A stretch of 64,000 bases of DNA from Trinickia sp. Y13 (GTDB taxonomy: Bacteria > Pseudomonadota > Gammaproteobacteria > Burkholderiales > Burkholderiaceae), in NCBI RefSeq assembly GCF_029522115.1, contig NZ_JAKWFK010000008.1, positions 124,001 through 188,000 on the forward strand, read 5' to 3'. The notes below the pieces were generated by a model. It did no database searches. It was not told the origin of the DNA and saw only the letters and a program-made list of their open reading frames with translations. Position numbers and translations under genes: made by a program. Below, piece after piece: positions 8,337-17,324 of this stretch; position 1 is the first letter of the stretch, and the number at the start of each line of letters is the position of its first letter.

Positions 8337-9341
8337 TCAATCGGTAAGCGGCACGCGCGGCGCACGCCGGCGTTGCCAATCCCGTTCACTCCAATGCAAA
8401 TAGACCATGCCTGGCAAACCGAGTGCAAGCTCTCGCGCGCGCTTGGCGAGCGACAACGCCAGCGCCGCATCGGGCGTGAGCCCGACGAGCGGGGCAAGCA
8501 GCAGGTAGCCGCCTTCCTGAGCGCCGAGCGAGCCGGGAATCGCGAAGGCCGCGCCGCGTATCGCTTGGCCGACGCTTTCGAGCAGCAGCGCATCGAGCCA
8601 ACTGACCGGATGTCCGATGAAGGCGAGCGCGAGCCATACCTCGCCGATGCCGACGATCCATCCGCAAAAGCTCAGGGCGAACGACGCGGCGACGCGCCGG
8701 TGCGCGCGATAGAGTTCGCGCACGGCCTCGTCGATCGCGTCGGCGCGCGCGCTCGCGCGCAGCGCCCGCCGCGCGCCGAGCGCTTTGCCGATCAAGCGTG
8801 AGAAGCGGCCGAACAGGCCGCGTTGCTGCGCGTAGTAAAAGGTTGCGATCGCGGCCGCGAGCACGCCCGTTGCGCAGAGCGTCGCCACGTGCAGCATGCG
8901 CGCCGCGTGCACGTTTTGCGTGGCCGAAAAAGCGGCGAACGCCGTCAAGCCGATTAGTGCAAAAGCGATTTGCGCGACCGACTGCAGCGTCGTCGAAACG
9001 GTGACGGCTGCGGCCGCATCGTGCATCTGCACCCCGCGCTGCCCCAAATGCCGCGCCATGAGGACAGGGCCGCCGATCTGACCGGCCGGCAACAAGCTGT
9101 TGACCGATTCGCCGGCCCACCGCGCGCGCAGCGCATCGACGAAGGAGGCTGGGCGCGCGAGCAACACAGCAAGCGCCGCGGCATCGACGGCGAGCGGGAG
9201 CGCATGAAACGCGGCAACGGCGAGCAGCCCCCAGCCCGCCGATGCGAGCGTGGACGCAACGGCGCCCGCGCCTTGCCGTGCAAGCAGCGCAACGAACACC
9301 GCCGCACCGAGCGAGAAGAGAATCGCCGCCGTTCGCGTCAT
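8337..9341 (-). CDS. Flippase-like integral membrane protein (LPG-synthase TM / HpnL family)
   Basis: A 334-residue polytopic inner-membrane protein with about 7-8 hydrophobic segments. It resembles the lysylphosphatidylglycerol-synthase transmembrane domain family (UPF0104/HpnL type), often called flippase-like. Recognisable parts are AGESVNSLLPAGQIGGPVL after the first helices and AIPGSLGAQEGGYLL near residue 275, both typical of the family. It overlaps the oxygenase gene upstream as ATGA. Context suggests it moves the phosphonate-bearing lipid, or a precursor, across the inner membrane. This role is inference; no transport substrate can be read from sequence. Confidence 0.8.
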   Translation of the reverse strand: MTRTAAILFSLGAAVFVALLARQGAGAVASTLASAGWGLLAVAAFHALPLAVDAAALAVLLARPASFVDALRARWAGESVNSLLPAGQIGGPVLMARHLGQRGVQMHDAAAAVTVSTTLQSVAQIAFALIGLTAFAAFSATQNVHAARMLHVATLCATGVLAAAIATFYYAQQRGLFGRFSRLIGKALGARRALRASARADAIDEAVRELYRAHRRVAASFALSFCGWIVGIGEVWLALAFIGHPVSWLDALLLESVGQAIRGAAFAIPGSLGAQEGGYLLLAPLVGLTPDAALALSLAKRARELALGLPGMVYLHWSERDWQRRRAPRVPLTD

Positions 9342-10159
9342 GTCGTTCTCTTCTCGACAGCGGCGGCGTCGCGCGAGCGGAACACTTGGCGAAAACCGAA
9401 GTAGGCGATCGCGTCTTTCATGTTCGAGACGAAGCGCCGCCACGGGCGCATGCGCGCGTCGGTCACGTATTCGAACGTCAACGACACGCGCATGTCGCCG
9501 GCTTTGGCCGGCGTGATCCGGTGGCGCAGCTTGTCGCCGTCGAACAGCACGATCGCGCCGGGCGGGTACTGGATCGAATCCGCGATTGTCGGGACGCCGG
9601 GGGTGCGCGTATGCAGCTCGTAATCGAGGCGGCACGACGACTCGTCGATCACGCCGATCAGCAGCGTATAACGGCGCCCGTCGTAATACGAGGTGTCGTA
9701 ATGCCAGCCGATGTGATCGCCGGCGCGCGTGTAGTAATAAAGCGCGTAAGCGTGCGGGTCGTCCTCGGGCGAAAGTAGCAACTTGTCGCCGGTGATCGCT
9801 TCGAGCCATTCGATCAGGGCGCGCGAGCGGTAGAGCTCGGCGATCTGCGGCGCGAGCCGATCGATCGTATGGCGGCTGACGCTGCCCCCTTGCTTATGGC
9901 CGGGCAAGTAGTTGCGATTGACGGCGGGCTCGAGCGAGCGCGCGCTGTCGGCGAGCCCCGCGGTGAGTTCGTCCGGAAGGAACGTGTCCAGGTAGAGGAA
10001 CGCCCCCTGCTGCGTGAACTGCGCACGCAGCGCATCGCGATCGAGGCTGCGCACCGTGTCGCTGAGCATTTCGTCGATCGATGGTGCCTCGCCCTGTGGC
10101 GCATGGCTCGGAGCCGATGCGGGTACGGGCGCATCGTTTGCCGCAACCCGTGCATTCAT
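9338..10159 (-). CDS. 2-oxoglutarate/Fe(II)-dependent oxygenase of the phosphonate operon
   Basis: Predicted non-haem iron dioxygenase, 273 residues. The iron triad is visible as HYDTSYY (His and Asp) and a distal His in KLRHRITP. The Arg in MRVSLTFEYV fits the 2-oxoglutarate-binding residue. The start at 10159 (MNARVAANDA) overlaps the upstream gene as ATGA. In an AEP-lipid operon a likely reaction is hydroxylation of the aminoethylphosphonate head group (known for AEP in other systems, through unrelated PhnY-type enzymes) or of an acyl chain. The substrate is inferred from context only. Confidence 0.82.
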   Translation of the reverse strand: MNARVAANDAPVPASAPSHAPQGEAPSIDEMLSDTVRSLDRDALRAQFTQQGAFLYLDTFLPDELTAGLADSARSLEPAVNRNYLPGHKQGGSVSRHTIDRLAPQIAELYRSRALIEWLEAITGDKLLLSPEDDPHAYALYYYTRAGDHIGWHYDTSYYDGRRYTLLIGVIDESSCRLDYELHTRTPGVPTIADSIQYPPGAIVLFDGDKLRHRITPAKAGDMRVSLTFEYVTDARMRPWRRFVSNMKDAIAYFGFRQVFRSRDAAAVEKRTT

Positions 10160-10842
10160 CGCGACACCCAGGCTTCGCTTGCCCGCTCGCCCGGCGGCGG
10201 GCGCCGCACGATGCGCCGGTAATCGAGAACGACCCACAGTGCAAACAGCGGCGCGCCGATCGAGGCGGCGATGAGGAACGGCTCGACGGTGTGCGTGAGC
10301 GTGACGAGCGGCAACAAATAGAGCACGTCTTCCGTTTCGAAGCCGGCTGCCGATGCCTGCCGAGTCCCGGCCTTACCGGCCAGCGATTCGATGCGCATAC
10401 GCAGATAGAAAATGAGGGCGACGGCGACGCCCGCCAGCGCGCCTAGCCACGTAGCCTGCGCAAAGATGCCGTCCTCATGGGCGCTCGCGATGCCGACGCC
10501 CATCGAGAGGAACAATGCGATGGTCACGAACGCATCGCTTGCCAGATCGTAGAAGTGCCCGAGCTTGCTTGATTTACCGCTGATGCGCGCCAGTTCTCCA
10601 TCGGTGTGATCGATGAAATTGGACAGGACGATCAGCAAGGCGCCGGCGTTGATCCATCCGAACGTGGGCTGAGCGAGCGCGGCCGCTCCGGCGATCCCGA
10701 CGACGAGACGCAGTGTGGTCAGGTGATTCGGCGTGACGCGCGTGTCTTTCAGCGGCGTGACGAGAAGGCGTGCGAGCCGAGCGTCCCACGTGCGCGGCAT
10801 GGGAGCGATGGCGCGAGGTGAGGGGTCAACGCGATTTTCCAT
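10156..10842 (-). CDS. CDP-alcohol phosphotransferase family membrane enzyme
   Basis: Transfers a CMP-activated head group, or a phosphatidyl group, to an alcohol in the inner membrane. The family signature DG(x)2AR(x)8G(x)3D(x)3D is complete: DGELAR begins it, then G in KLGHFYD and the last Asp in LASD. The protein is 228 residues with about six hydrophobic segments. First gene of the seven-gene operon. I chose ATG 10842 (MENRVDP); no strong ribosome site is seen, and an internal ATG at 10800 (MPRTWDARL) also fits family length. A TATATT-like -10 box lies only about 8 bases before 10842, which favours either a leaderless mRNA or the internal start. Confidence 0.82.
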   Translation of the reverse strand: MENRVDPSPRAIAPMPRTWDARLARLLVTPLKDTRVTPNHLTTLRLVVGIAGAAALAQPTFGWINAGALLIVLSNFIDHTDGELARISGKSSKLGHFYDLASDAFVTIALFLSMGVGIASAHEDGIFAQATWLGALAGVAVALIFYLRMRIESLAGKAGTRQASAAGFETEDVLYLLPLVTLTHTVEPFLIAASIGAPLFALWVVLDYRRIVRRPPPGERASEAWVSR

Positions 10843-11053
10843 TCGAAGCAATATATACGCTTTTACGCAGTGTTGTTTGCAACGGCGCATTCGCGCGGAG
10901 CCCTTGCCGGGCCGCGCACGCCGAGTTGGCAAAACCCGGTAAAGTGCCATCTTTCTTCACTTTCTACATCATGTCGATCCGGCATGGCTCGTGCGCTCGG
11001 TCCATTTCGAATCGTGAGCCGTCCGGCGTAACGGTGCGTAATTTCTTGCCGCC

Positions 11054-11509
11054 ATGAAACGTTTTGCCCTCGCCACCTTCTTGCTCCTGTTGTCCGTGCG
11101 TTCGGCCCCGCTGTTCGCTGCATCGCTCGACGAACCGCTGCATTGCGATCGATCCGCCCATGCATTCATCGGCGAATTGGAAGACAAAGGCCTGATCGAT
11201 CCGCGCCCATCGCGGGTGGAGCCCAATTCGATCAATGCGTTCGGTCCCGCTCACAGCGCGGATCTGACCGCCTTCGGCTATCACGTGTTTGCGATCGTCG
11301 GCTTTCAAAAGGACGATCCGATGTTCCAGAGGGGCAAGGGCAAACCGCTCGCCGATTCGGCTTACGGCGCAGTCGTGCTGGGCACGACCGACAGCGTGAC
11401 AGCCGCCGTGAGGACGGCCGGCAGCAAGGCAATCGTTCATCACGTGGCGCCATTCGTCACGGCGATTTTCTGTCAGATGGACGCCGGCGCGGCGGCAGAC
11501 CGGCCTTAG
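11054..11509 (+). CDS. Secreted protein of unknown function
   Basis: A 151-residue protein with a clear Sec signal peptide: MKRF, hydrophobic residues 5-18, then probable cleavage after LFAA near residue 22. The mature part is about 130 residues with two Cys (in LHCDRSAH and IFCQMDA), which could form a periplasmic disulfide. I do not recognise a domain. It is divergent from the phosphonate operon and upstream of a porin; nothing links it functionally to either. Confidence 0.65.
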   Translation: MKRFALATFLLLLSVRSAPLFAASLDEPLHCDRSAHAFIGELEDKGLIDPRPSRVEPNSINAFGPAHSADLTAFGYHVFAIVGFQKDDPMFQRGKGKPLADSAYGAVVLGTTDSVTAAVRTAGSKAIVHHVAPFVTAIFCQMDAGAAADRP

Positions 11510-11849
11510 CTTTCTATCGCCTTTCTATTAGCCTGGTATATCTCGCTGCGTGGCATTTAATTCTCAGGGTTATACCCTATTCATACGTACTTCTTGCCGT
11601 GGGCTATCGGCGCAGTCAAATGATCGCAGCGGCTGGAGTTGGCAATAAGCAACGACCCGCCACGGGGCGCCTAGTCGGGATGGACTTGGCGTCGGCGTCG
11701 TGCAACCATTCAGTCCATCACGTCACGGTAGCGGTGGTGACAAGCGGTTCGGATGAGACGACAGCGATTGCATCGCCGGTCGCCAAAGACTGCGGGCTTG
11801 GCCCGATCTACGGGGTCTCTCGAATCAATTGGCCGGTTTGGAGCAAGCA
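11510..11849. other. 340-base intergenic region before the porin gene
   Basis: No convincing coding sequence in either strand. It holds a short palindrome, AGGGT-TAT-ACCCT, at 11566-11578. The porin promoter should lie here, but I could not place -35/-10 boxes with confidence. Confidence 0.5.
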
Positions 11850-13013
11850 ATGAAAAAGCACGTCCTCTGTCTCGCCGCGTCGGCGGCGTTCGCCGTTCCC
11901 GCGTTCGCACAAAATAGCGTGACGTTGTATGGCCTGATCGACGAAGGCTTGAACTATACGAACAACGTGCGCGGCAGCCACAACTACGAGCTCGCAAGCG
12001 GCTTCGCGCAAGGCAGCCGGTGGGGCTTGAAGGGCGCCGAAGATCTGGGCAACGGCCTGAAAGCGATCTTCCAATTGGAGAATGGGTTCGACGTCAATAC
12101 GGGCCGCTTGAATCAGGGCGGCCGCATGTTCGGCCGCCAAGCGTTCGTCGGCCTGGCTAGCCCGTACGGCACGGTGACGCTCGGCCGCCAATACGACGCG
12201 CTGGTCGACTATCTCGCGCCCACCACCGCCAACGGAAATTGGGGCGGCTATCTGTTGTCGCACCCGTTCGATAACGACAACACCGATAACTCGTTTCGCG
12301 TCAACAACACCATCAAATACGCGAGTCCCAACTATGCGGGCCTGCAATTTGGCGGCACCTATAGCTTCAGCAACGATCCGGGCTTCTCGAATAACCGCCA
12401 ATACAGCATCGGCGCTCAATATCAGAACGGCGGCCTGTTGGTGGCCGGCGCTTACTTGCAAGCGAACAACCCCGGCTTGACGTCGGGCGGGGCGATCGCG
12501 TCGAACGACGCCAATTTCGTCTCGTCGCGCTTGCGTGTCTTCGGCGGCGGCATTAATTACACGTTCGGGCCGGCGACGGCCGGCTTCGTCTATACGAATA
12601 CGACCGTGCGCAACCCGACCTCCGATGCGTACCTCACGGCTACCGACTCGCTCGTGCCGATCACGGGGCCGCTCGCCGGTTCGACCTTGAACTCGCTCAA
12701 GTTTCAGAACTTCGAGCTGAACGGGAAATATCAGTTGACGCCGGCCCTCTATGTCGGCGCGCAGTATGTCTACACGATGGAAAACTATGACACGTCGCTC
12801 GGCGGCGTGAAGCCGAAGATCCACACGTTCGGGCTGATGGTCGACTACAACCTGTCCAAACGCACCGACGTCTACATCCAAGGCGCCTTCCAAAAGGTGG
12901 CGGGCGACAGCACGGGCTCTTCGCTCGATCACGCTTATGTCACCGGAGCGGACGACGTCTCGAGCTCGTCGAAGCAGGCCGTCGCGCGCGTGGGTATTCG
13001 CCACAAGTTCTAA
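11850..13013 (+). CDS. Gram-negative general porin (family 4, OmpC-like)
   Basis: Outer-membrane 16-strand trimeric beta-barrel for passive entry of small hydrophilic solutes. It has 387 residues with signal peptide MKKHVLCLAASAAFAVPAFA and mature QNSVTLYGLIDEGLNY, the typical start of burkholderial porins. The alternation continues to the C-terminal RVGIRHKF, whose terminal Phe is the BAM signal. Ribosome site GGAG lies 6 bases before ATG 11850. Upstream TTG in the same frame is unlikely because it would precede the signal peptide. A strong terminator follows at 13061. Confidence 0.93.
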   Translation: MKKHVLCLAASAAFAVPAFAQNSVTLYGLIDEGLNYTNNVRGSHNYELASGFAQGSRWGLKGAEDLGNGLKAIFQLENGFDVNTGRLNQGGRMFGRQAFVGLASPYGTVTLGRQYDALVDYLAPTTANGNWGGYLLSHPFDNDNTDNSFRVNNTIKYASPNYAGLQFGGTYSFSNDPGFSNNRQYSIGAQYQNGGLLVAGAYLQANNPGLTSGGAIASNDANFVSSRLRVFGGGINYTFGPATAGFVYTNTTVRNPTSDAYLTATDSLVPITGPLAGSTLNSLKFQNFELNGKYQLTPALYVGAQYVYTMENYDTSLGGVKPKIHTFGLMVDYNLSKRTDVYIQGAFQKVAGDSTGSSLDHAYVTGADDVSSSSKQAVARVGIRHKF

Positions 13014-13060
13014 TAAAAACGAACAAGATGCGGCGCTTGGCGCCGCGTGTTTGGTCTCGG

Positions 13061-13095
13061 CCCATCCGGCGCTCGTGCGCGGATGGGTTTTTTAT
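13061..13095 (+). terminator. Rho-independent terminator of the porin gene
   Basis: Stem CCCATCCG (13061-13068) with CGGATGGG (13080-13087), followed by six T. A second GC hairpin, GCGGCGC/GCGCCGC, precedes it at about 13030-13046. Confidence 0.9.
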
Positions 13096-13216
13096 TTACC
13101 GGCTTTTACCTGTTGCGCCGATATGGCGCGCAACTTGCGCAGCGGCGTATTCTTGACTGCGACTCGCGTTTATCGCGTTTATCCGGTCGCCCGAACAAGA
13201 ACGAGGGAGAGACATC

Positions 13217-13969
13217 ATGGCCCGGACACAAGAACTTGCTTCACGTTTACTGCAGGCCCGACGAATGCACACGCTCGTCGATCCCGCGTCGGTCGCCGCT
13301 TGCAAACCGCAGAATGCCGACGAGGCGTTGGTCGTCCAGCAACTCGTGCTCGACGAATTGGGGGGCTGTGCGGGCTATAAGATCGGCGCAGGATCTCCGA
13401 CAGCCGTGCCGCAGTTTGCGCCACTACCGGCAACGCGGGTATTTGGCGCGGCCACGGGCTTGCGTTCCGGCGACTATGCATGTCTAGGCTTGGAACTCGA
13501 AATCGCGTTCAGCTTCGCGAGCGACGTAGACCGATCATTGGCTGAGCAGCCCGAGGGGGTGATCGACGCCATCGACACGATGTCCGTCGTCGTCGAAGTG
13601 GTCGATAGCCGCTTCGAGGGCTGGCCCAATATCGATCCGTTGCTGCAATTGGCCGATTTGCAGAACAACGGCGCACTCGTGATCGGCGATACGCGGCCCT
13701 ACGATCGCAACTTCGATTTCAGCGCGCCGCAGCTCGGTTTTTACTGGAACGACCATGAAATATTTCAAGGCGCCGCAAGGCACAGCGCAGGCGATCCGCG
13801 GCGCTTGGTTGCCTGGCTCATCGGGCGCACGCTAGAGACGGGGCATTCGATTCCGGCGAGGACCATGTTGACGACGGGTTCGTATACGCCGTTTTACATT
13901 GCGTCGGGGCCCGGTATCGTTAGAGGAAGGGTCGAGGGATTCGGGAAAATCGAGTTCGAGATCAAGTAG
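13217..13969 (+). CDS. 2-keto-4-pentenoate hydratase / FAH-superfamily hydratase
   Basis: Predicted metal-dependent hydratase of the MhpD class, adding water to a 2-oxo-4-enoate in the lower part of aromatic ring cleavage. The protein is 250 residues. Features fitting the family are AGYKIGAGS, LGLELEIAFSF with acidic metal ligands, SVVVEVVDSRFEGWP, and LTTGSYTPF near the end. It is alone, with no other meta-cleavage genes nearby, so the true substrate is open. Its end (13969) overlaps the end of the convergent mdcH by eight bases. An imperfect inverted repeat, GTTGCGCC/GGCGCGCAAC, at 13112-13134 may be its operator. Confidence 0.8.
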   Translation: MARTQELASRLLQARRMHTLVDPASVAACKPQNADEALVVQQLVLDELGGCAGYKIGAGSPTAVPQFAPLPATRVFGAATGLRSGDYACLGLELEIAFSFASDVDRSLAEQPEGVIDAIDTMSVVVEVVDSRFEGWPNIDPLLQLADLQNNGALVIGDTRPYDRNFDFSAPQLGFYWNDHEIFQGAARHSAGDPRRLVAWLIGRTLETGHSIPARTMLTTGSYTPFYIASGPGIVRGRVEGFGKIEFEIK

Positions 13970-14909
13970 GCGGGGTGTGTCGGCCCGTCAGTCGCCGTTC
14001 GACCACGGCGACCCATCGGTCGCCCTCGAACGACGCCGCGGCCAGCGCCGTGATCTCGGGGTAGGCCTCCCGCGCGATGTCCGTTAACACTTGACCTGGC
14101 GGCGCTTCGACGAGAAGCGTCGCGCCGCGCTCCACGAGCGCCGTGAGCGCGTCGAACCAGCGCACGGTGTAGCGCATGTTGGTGGCGAGGTCGTCGCGGA
14201 TATCGGCGGGGCGATACAGCGCGCGGGCTCGCCGGTTGCCGATGTAGACGGACGCCGGGCTGCGAAACGCGACACCGGCGGCGTAGGCCACGAGCGCATC
14301 GGACGCTTTGCGCAGTAATTCGCAATGCGAAGGCACGCTGATCATGAGGCGCTTTGCGCGATGTGCGCCGGCCGTGGTGGCGCGTTCGTTGAATGCATCG
14401 AGCGCCGTGACCGAACCTGCGACGACGATCTGACGCGGTGCGTTGACGTTGGCGATGTAGACCTGCGTGTTCGGGGAATTCGCCAAGGGCTCGATTAGCG
14501 CTTCGACTTGCGCTTCGGTCAAACCTTCGATCGCCGACAAACCATATCCGCTCGGATACGCTCGCTCCATCAACTCGGCCCGCGTTCGCACCATGCGCAA
14601 TGCGTCGGCGAAGGACAGTGCGCCGCTTCCGACCGCCGCGGCATAGGCGCCAACCGAAAGCCCGGCGTGCGCGTGCGCCTCTATGCCGGCGGCGGCCAGC
14701 CGCCGTTGTACCGCAACCCCGGCGACGACGAGCGCGATCTGCACGGCGATGCTCGAGCGCAGGGCCTCGGCTGTATCCAATTGTCCGACGTCGAGGGCTA
14801 GGACATCCGATGCTTCATCCAGGGTTGCGGCTACAGCGGCGTGGGGCGGTAGCCGATGCAAGAACCCTGGGCTCTGTGCGCCCTGGCCGGGATAGAGCAG
14901 CGCGAACAT
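13962..14909 (-). CDS. mdcH: Malonate decarboxylase malonyl-acyltransferase (epsilon subunit)
   Basis: Transfers malonyl from malonyl-CoA to the acetylated carrier MdcC to prime the enzyme. It has 315 residues of the FabD-like acyltransferase fold, beginning MFALLYPGQGAQ. The nucleophile motif reads AGLSVGAY, GLSVG rather than FabD GHSLG, as is normal for MdcH. The partner His appears in VPSHCELL. Last gene of the operon; its ATG shares one base with the mdcG stop (TGATG). Confidence 0.9.
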   Translation of the reverse strand: MFALLYPGQGAQSPGFLHRLPPHAAVAATLDEASDVLALDVGQLDTAEALRSSIAVQIALVVAGVAVQRRLAAAGIEAHAHAGLSVGAYAAAVGSGALSFADALRMVRTRAELMERAYPSGYGLSAIEGLTEAQVEALIEPLANSPNTQVYIANVNAPRQIVVAGSVTALDAFNERATTAGAHRAKRLMISVPSHCELLRKASDALVAYAAGVAFRSPASVYIGNRRARALYRPADIRDDLATNMRYTVRWFDALTALVERGATLLVEAPPGQVLTDIAREAYPEITALAAASFEGDRWVAVVERRLTGRHTPPT

Positions 14910-15580
14910 CAGGGTTGCGCTCCGTCATAGGGTTGAGGCGTCGACCAAGGGTCGGCGACGAGACTCGGGCCGCGGCCGGACCGCGCCATCACGCGCGGTT
15001 TGTGCTCGGCCCATTCGCTGAGCGCAACGCCTCCGGCGGGCGTTTCGAGCTGCGTATCGATGCGCACTCCGAAGGCCGCTTCCACGGCGGATAGACGCGC
15101 GCGCAGCGTCCGTGCCGTGATGCGCGGCAACGGCGTCGGCATCCGAATCAGCAAGTCGAGATCGCTGGCATCGGAGACGACGGGATGTCCTGTCGCCAGC
15201 TCGAAGCCGACACTGCCGGTCGGCCCCCAAGCGAGGCCGTCCAGCCAGCCGTGCCGAGTGAGCGCTTCGAGCGCTTGGAACGCGCTCAGTGCGCGGCGCT
15301 CAGGGGAGAGCGGGCGATCCCGCAGATGCTCGGGCGAGCACGCCGATGCGATCGAATCGAGCGCAACGAAAGCGCCGTATCGTTGAGCCCGCGACGGTCC
15401 GCGAAAACCCACGGCGACGAAACCGGGCGGCGCATCGGCCCGTCGGACGACGGCATAAGGCGCATCGGCGAACACACCGCTTAGCCAAGCGGGCATGTTG
15501 CTCATCGGAGGGAGGGTATGCAGCCGAAGCAGGTCATGCGCTTCGTATTCCTTACCCTTCGCGAAGGTGTCCGTCCTCAT
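14909..15580 (-). CDS. mdcG: Phosphoribosyl-dephospho-CoA transferase
   Basis: Attaches the 2'-(5''-phosphoribosyl)-3'-dephospho-CoA prosthetic group to the serine of MdcC. The protein has 223 residues. The nucleotidyltransferase site is WGPTGSVGFELATG then SDASDLDLLIRMP, with the paired Asp residues. ATG 15580 (MRTDTFAKGKEYEAHDLL) has GAGGAG just upstream and is preferred over the in-frame ATG 20 codons earlier. It lies 44 bases after mdcE. Confidence 0.9.
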   Translation of the reverse strand: MRTDTFAKGKEYEAHDLLRLHTLPPMSNMPAWLSGVFADAPYAVVRRADAPPGFVAVGFRGPSRAQRYGAFVALDSIASACSPEHLRDRPLSPERRALSAFQALEALTRHGWLDGLAWGPTGSVGFELATGHPVVSDASDLDLLIRMPTPLPRITARTLRARLSAVEAAFGVRIDTQLETPAGGVALSEWAEHKPRVMARSGRGPSLVADPWSTPQPYDGAQP

Positions 15581-15624
15581 CCGCTCCTCACCGTGCCACG
15601 TACCAGCGCCACTCCGCAGATCGC

Positions 15625-16446
15625 TCAAACGGCATCCCATTGCAAGGCTAGACGGCGCCTGACCTCGATCGATGCCGCGCGAGTGGTGCGCGCGGCATCG
15701 GAGTCGAGCCGGTGCCGCGATAGATCGGCGGCATCGGCTCGCGCCGACGACGCCGCGTCCGCGAGCGCGCGGTGCACACGCGCAATCTGCTCTTGCGTGG
15801 GCGCGTCCGCGTCGACTTCTTCGATCAAACGATCGAGCAAGCCGAGCTTCGCAAAACCCGTGAGCGAATACGACATCGGCGTGATCGTTTCTCCGAGTGC
15901 ATCTAGCGCTTCGACGCAGCGGCGTGTGACGCGTGCGGCGGCTTCTTTGCCCATCGCATGGACCATGATCCCGGGCGCATCGAGCGCGAGAATGCGATTG
16001 GCTTGATAGCCGTGGGCGAGAAACGCGCCCGACATCGCGGGCCCGACGATCAGCGCGACGACAGGGTGGCCCGCAAGCCGCGCGCTAGCATAGGCGTCGA
16101 CCGCCGCAGCGCACGCGAGATGAATGCCGAGCATTTCTTCTCGATAGCCGTACGCTTGGCTTTTCACGTCGACGATGACCACGATCGGCCGTCGGCGCGG
16201 TGCGTGCGCGTCCGCCTCGATCACCGCGCGCACGGTTTGCGCAAGCCGCCAGCCTTGTTCGAGCCCGACCACATTGTCGCGGGCGCGAGGAAAACGGTTT
16301 GCGGGGTCGGGCACCACGGCGATGAAGCGTGCCGGTTCATCGCCGAGCGGTGCATCGGCATGCCAGATCGGCGCTGCGCCGATCGGCTCGCCCGCGAGCG
16401 CCCGCAGCCAGCGCTGGCCACGGGAGAAGGCCTTCGTATCGTTCAT
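15625..16446 (-). CDS. mdcE: Malonate decarboxylase gamma subunit
   Basis: With MdcD forms the carboxy-lyase that releases CO2 from the malonyl thioester on MdcC. It has 273 residues of the crotonase-like carboxyltransferase fold. Typical stretches are VVIVDVKSQAYGYREEMLG and VGPAMSGAFLAHGYQA. The start overlaps the mdcD stop (ATGA), so the two subunits are probably made in equal amounts. Oxyanion-hole glycines are present. Confidence 0.9.
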   Translation of the reverse strand: MNDTKAFSRGQRWLRALAGEPIGAAPIWHADAPLGDEPARFIAVVPDPANRFPRARDNVVGLEQGWRLAQTVRAVIEADAHAPRRRPIVVIVDVKSQAYGYREEMLGIHLACAAAVDAYASARLAGHPVVALIVGPAMSGAFLAHGYQANRILALDAPGIMVHAMGKEAAARVTRRCVEALDALGETITPMSYSLTGFAKLGLLDRLIEEVDADAPTQEQIARVHRALADAASSARADAADLSRHRLDSDAARTTRAASIEVRRRLALQWDAV

Positions 16447-17324
16447 TCCGACTCCTTAGTATCTGCACCTGGGTCGCCGAACACCGATCTCATCGATGCT
16501 GGCGTGACCGCGTCCGGATCGATTCGAGAGAGCAGCGACAGGTAACGACCGACCGCCTCGCTCCGATGTACCGGGCGCACACCCGCCGAGAAGGCCTCTC
16601 GCACCGCTGCGGCGACGGCATCCGCATCGTCGTCGACGAGGCGGTCCGCAAGGCCCGATGCGACGCGCTGCTCGCCGCCGATCAATTGCCATATGCGACG
16701 CCGGTCGCTGGCGTCCAGCTCCTCGATGCCGGCCTCCTGCTCGATGACCTCGGGCCCGTTCATGCCCAACCGTCCCTGGCGCGTCATGATCAAGCGCGAA
16801 CATAGGGCCGCGGCCAGCGACATGCCGCCGAAGCATCCCACCATGCCGGCGATCACGCCCACGACCGGCACGTGCCGGCGCAGTGCGACGAGCGCGGCTT
16901 GAATCTCGGCGATGACCGCGAGGCCGAGGTTTGCTTCCTGCAAGCGCACGCCGCCGGTCTCGAACACGATGACGGGGCGCACGGTGCGGCCGCGCTCGCA
17001 GTCGCGCAACGCGAGCTCCAGTGCGCCTGCGATCTTGCTGCCCGACACCTCTCCGATGCTGCCGCCCTGAAACGCCGATTCGATAGCCGCAACGACCGCC
17101 GGCTGGCCGTCGATGCTTCCGCGCGCAATGATCGCGCCGTCGTCGGCTTGGCAGACGATGCCCTGCAGCGGCAGCCAGGGCGAGGTGAGGCGATCGAACG
17201 GGCCCAGCAGCTCGCGAAACGTACCGGCGTCCAGCAGGCGCCGCGCTCGCTCGCGCGCGGTCAGTTCGATGAAGCTTTCGCGCGCCGAGAAGCTCGGCGC
17301 AGCCGCTTCGAACCCAGCGTTCAT
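16443..17324 (-). CDS. mdcD: Malonate decarboxylase beta subunit
   Basis: Carboxy-lyase partner of MdcE, 293 residues. Family marks: SFIELTARERARRLLDAGTF near the N-terminus, FQGGSIGEVSG, VFETGGVRLQEANLG, and GMVGCFGGMSLAAALCS lining the active site. The start at 17324 (MNAGFEAA) overlaps the mdcC stop as ATGA. The frame stays open upstream through mdcC and mdcB, but that part is a shadow. Confidence 0.9.
   Translation of the reverse strand: MNAGFEAAAPSFSARESFIELTARERARRLLDAGTFRELLGPFDRLTSPWLPLQGIVCQADDGAIIARGSIDGQPAVVAAIESAFQGGSIGEVSGSKIAGALELALRDCERGRTVRPVIVFETGGVRLQEANLGLAVIAEIQAALVALRRHVPVVGVIAGMVGCFGGMSLAAALCSRLIMTRQGRLGMNGPEVIEQEAGIEELDASDRRRIWQLIGGEQRVASGLADRLVDDDADAVAAAVREAFSAGVRPVHRSEAVGRYLSLLSRIDPDAVTPASMRSVFGDPGADTKESE

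Noticed and set aside
11808-13004. A 398-residue open frame on the minus strand opposite the porin
   Set aside because: It is a high-GC shadow; the plus frame has a signal peptide, porin sequence, ribosome site and terminator.
14630-14660. MdcH nucleophile motif GLSVG instead of GHSxG, seeming defect
   Set aside because: This is normal in MdcH and does not signal loss of function.
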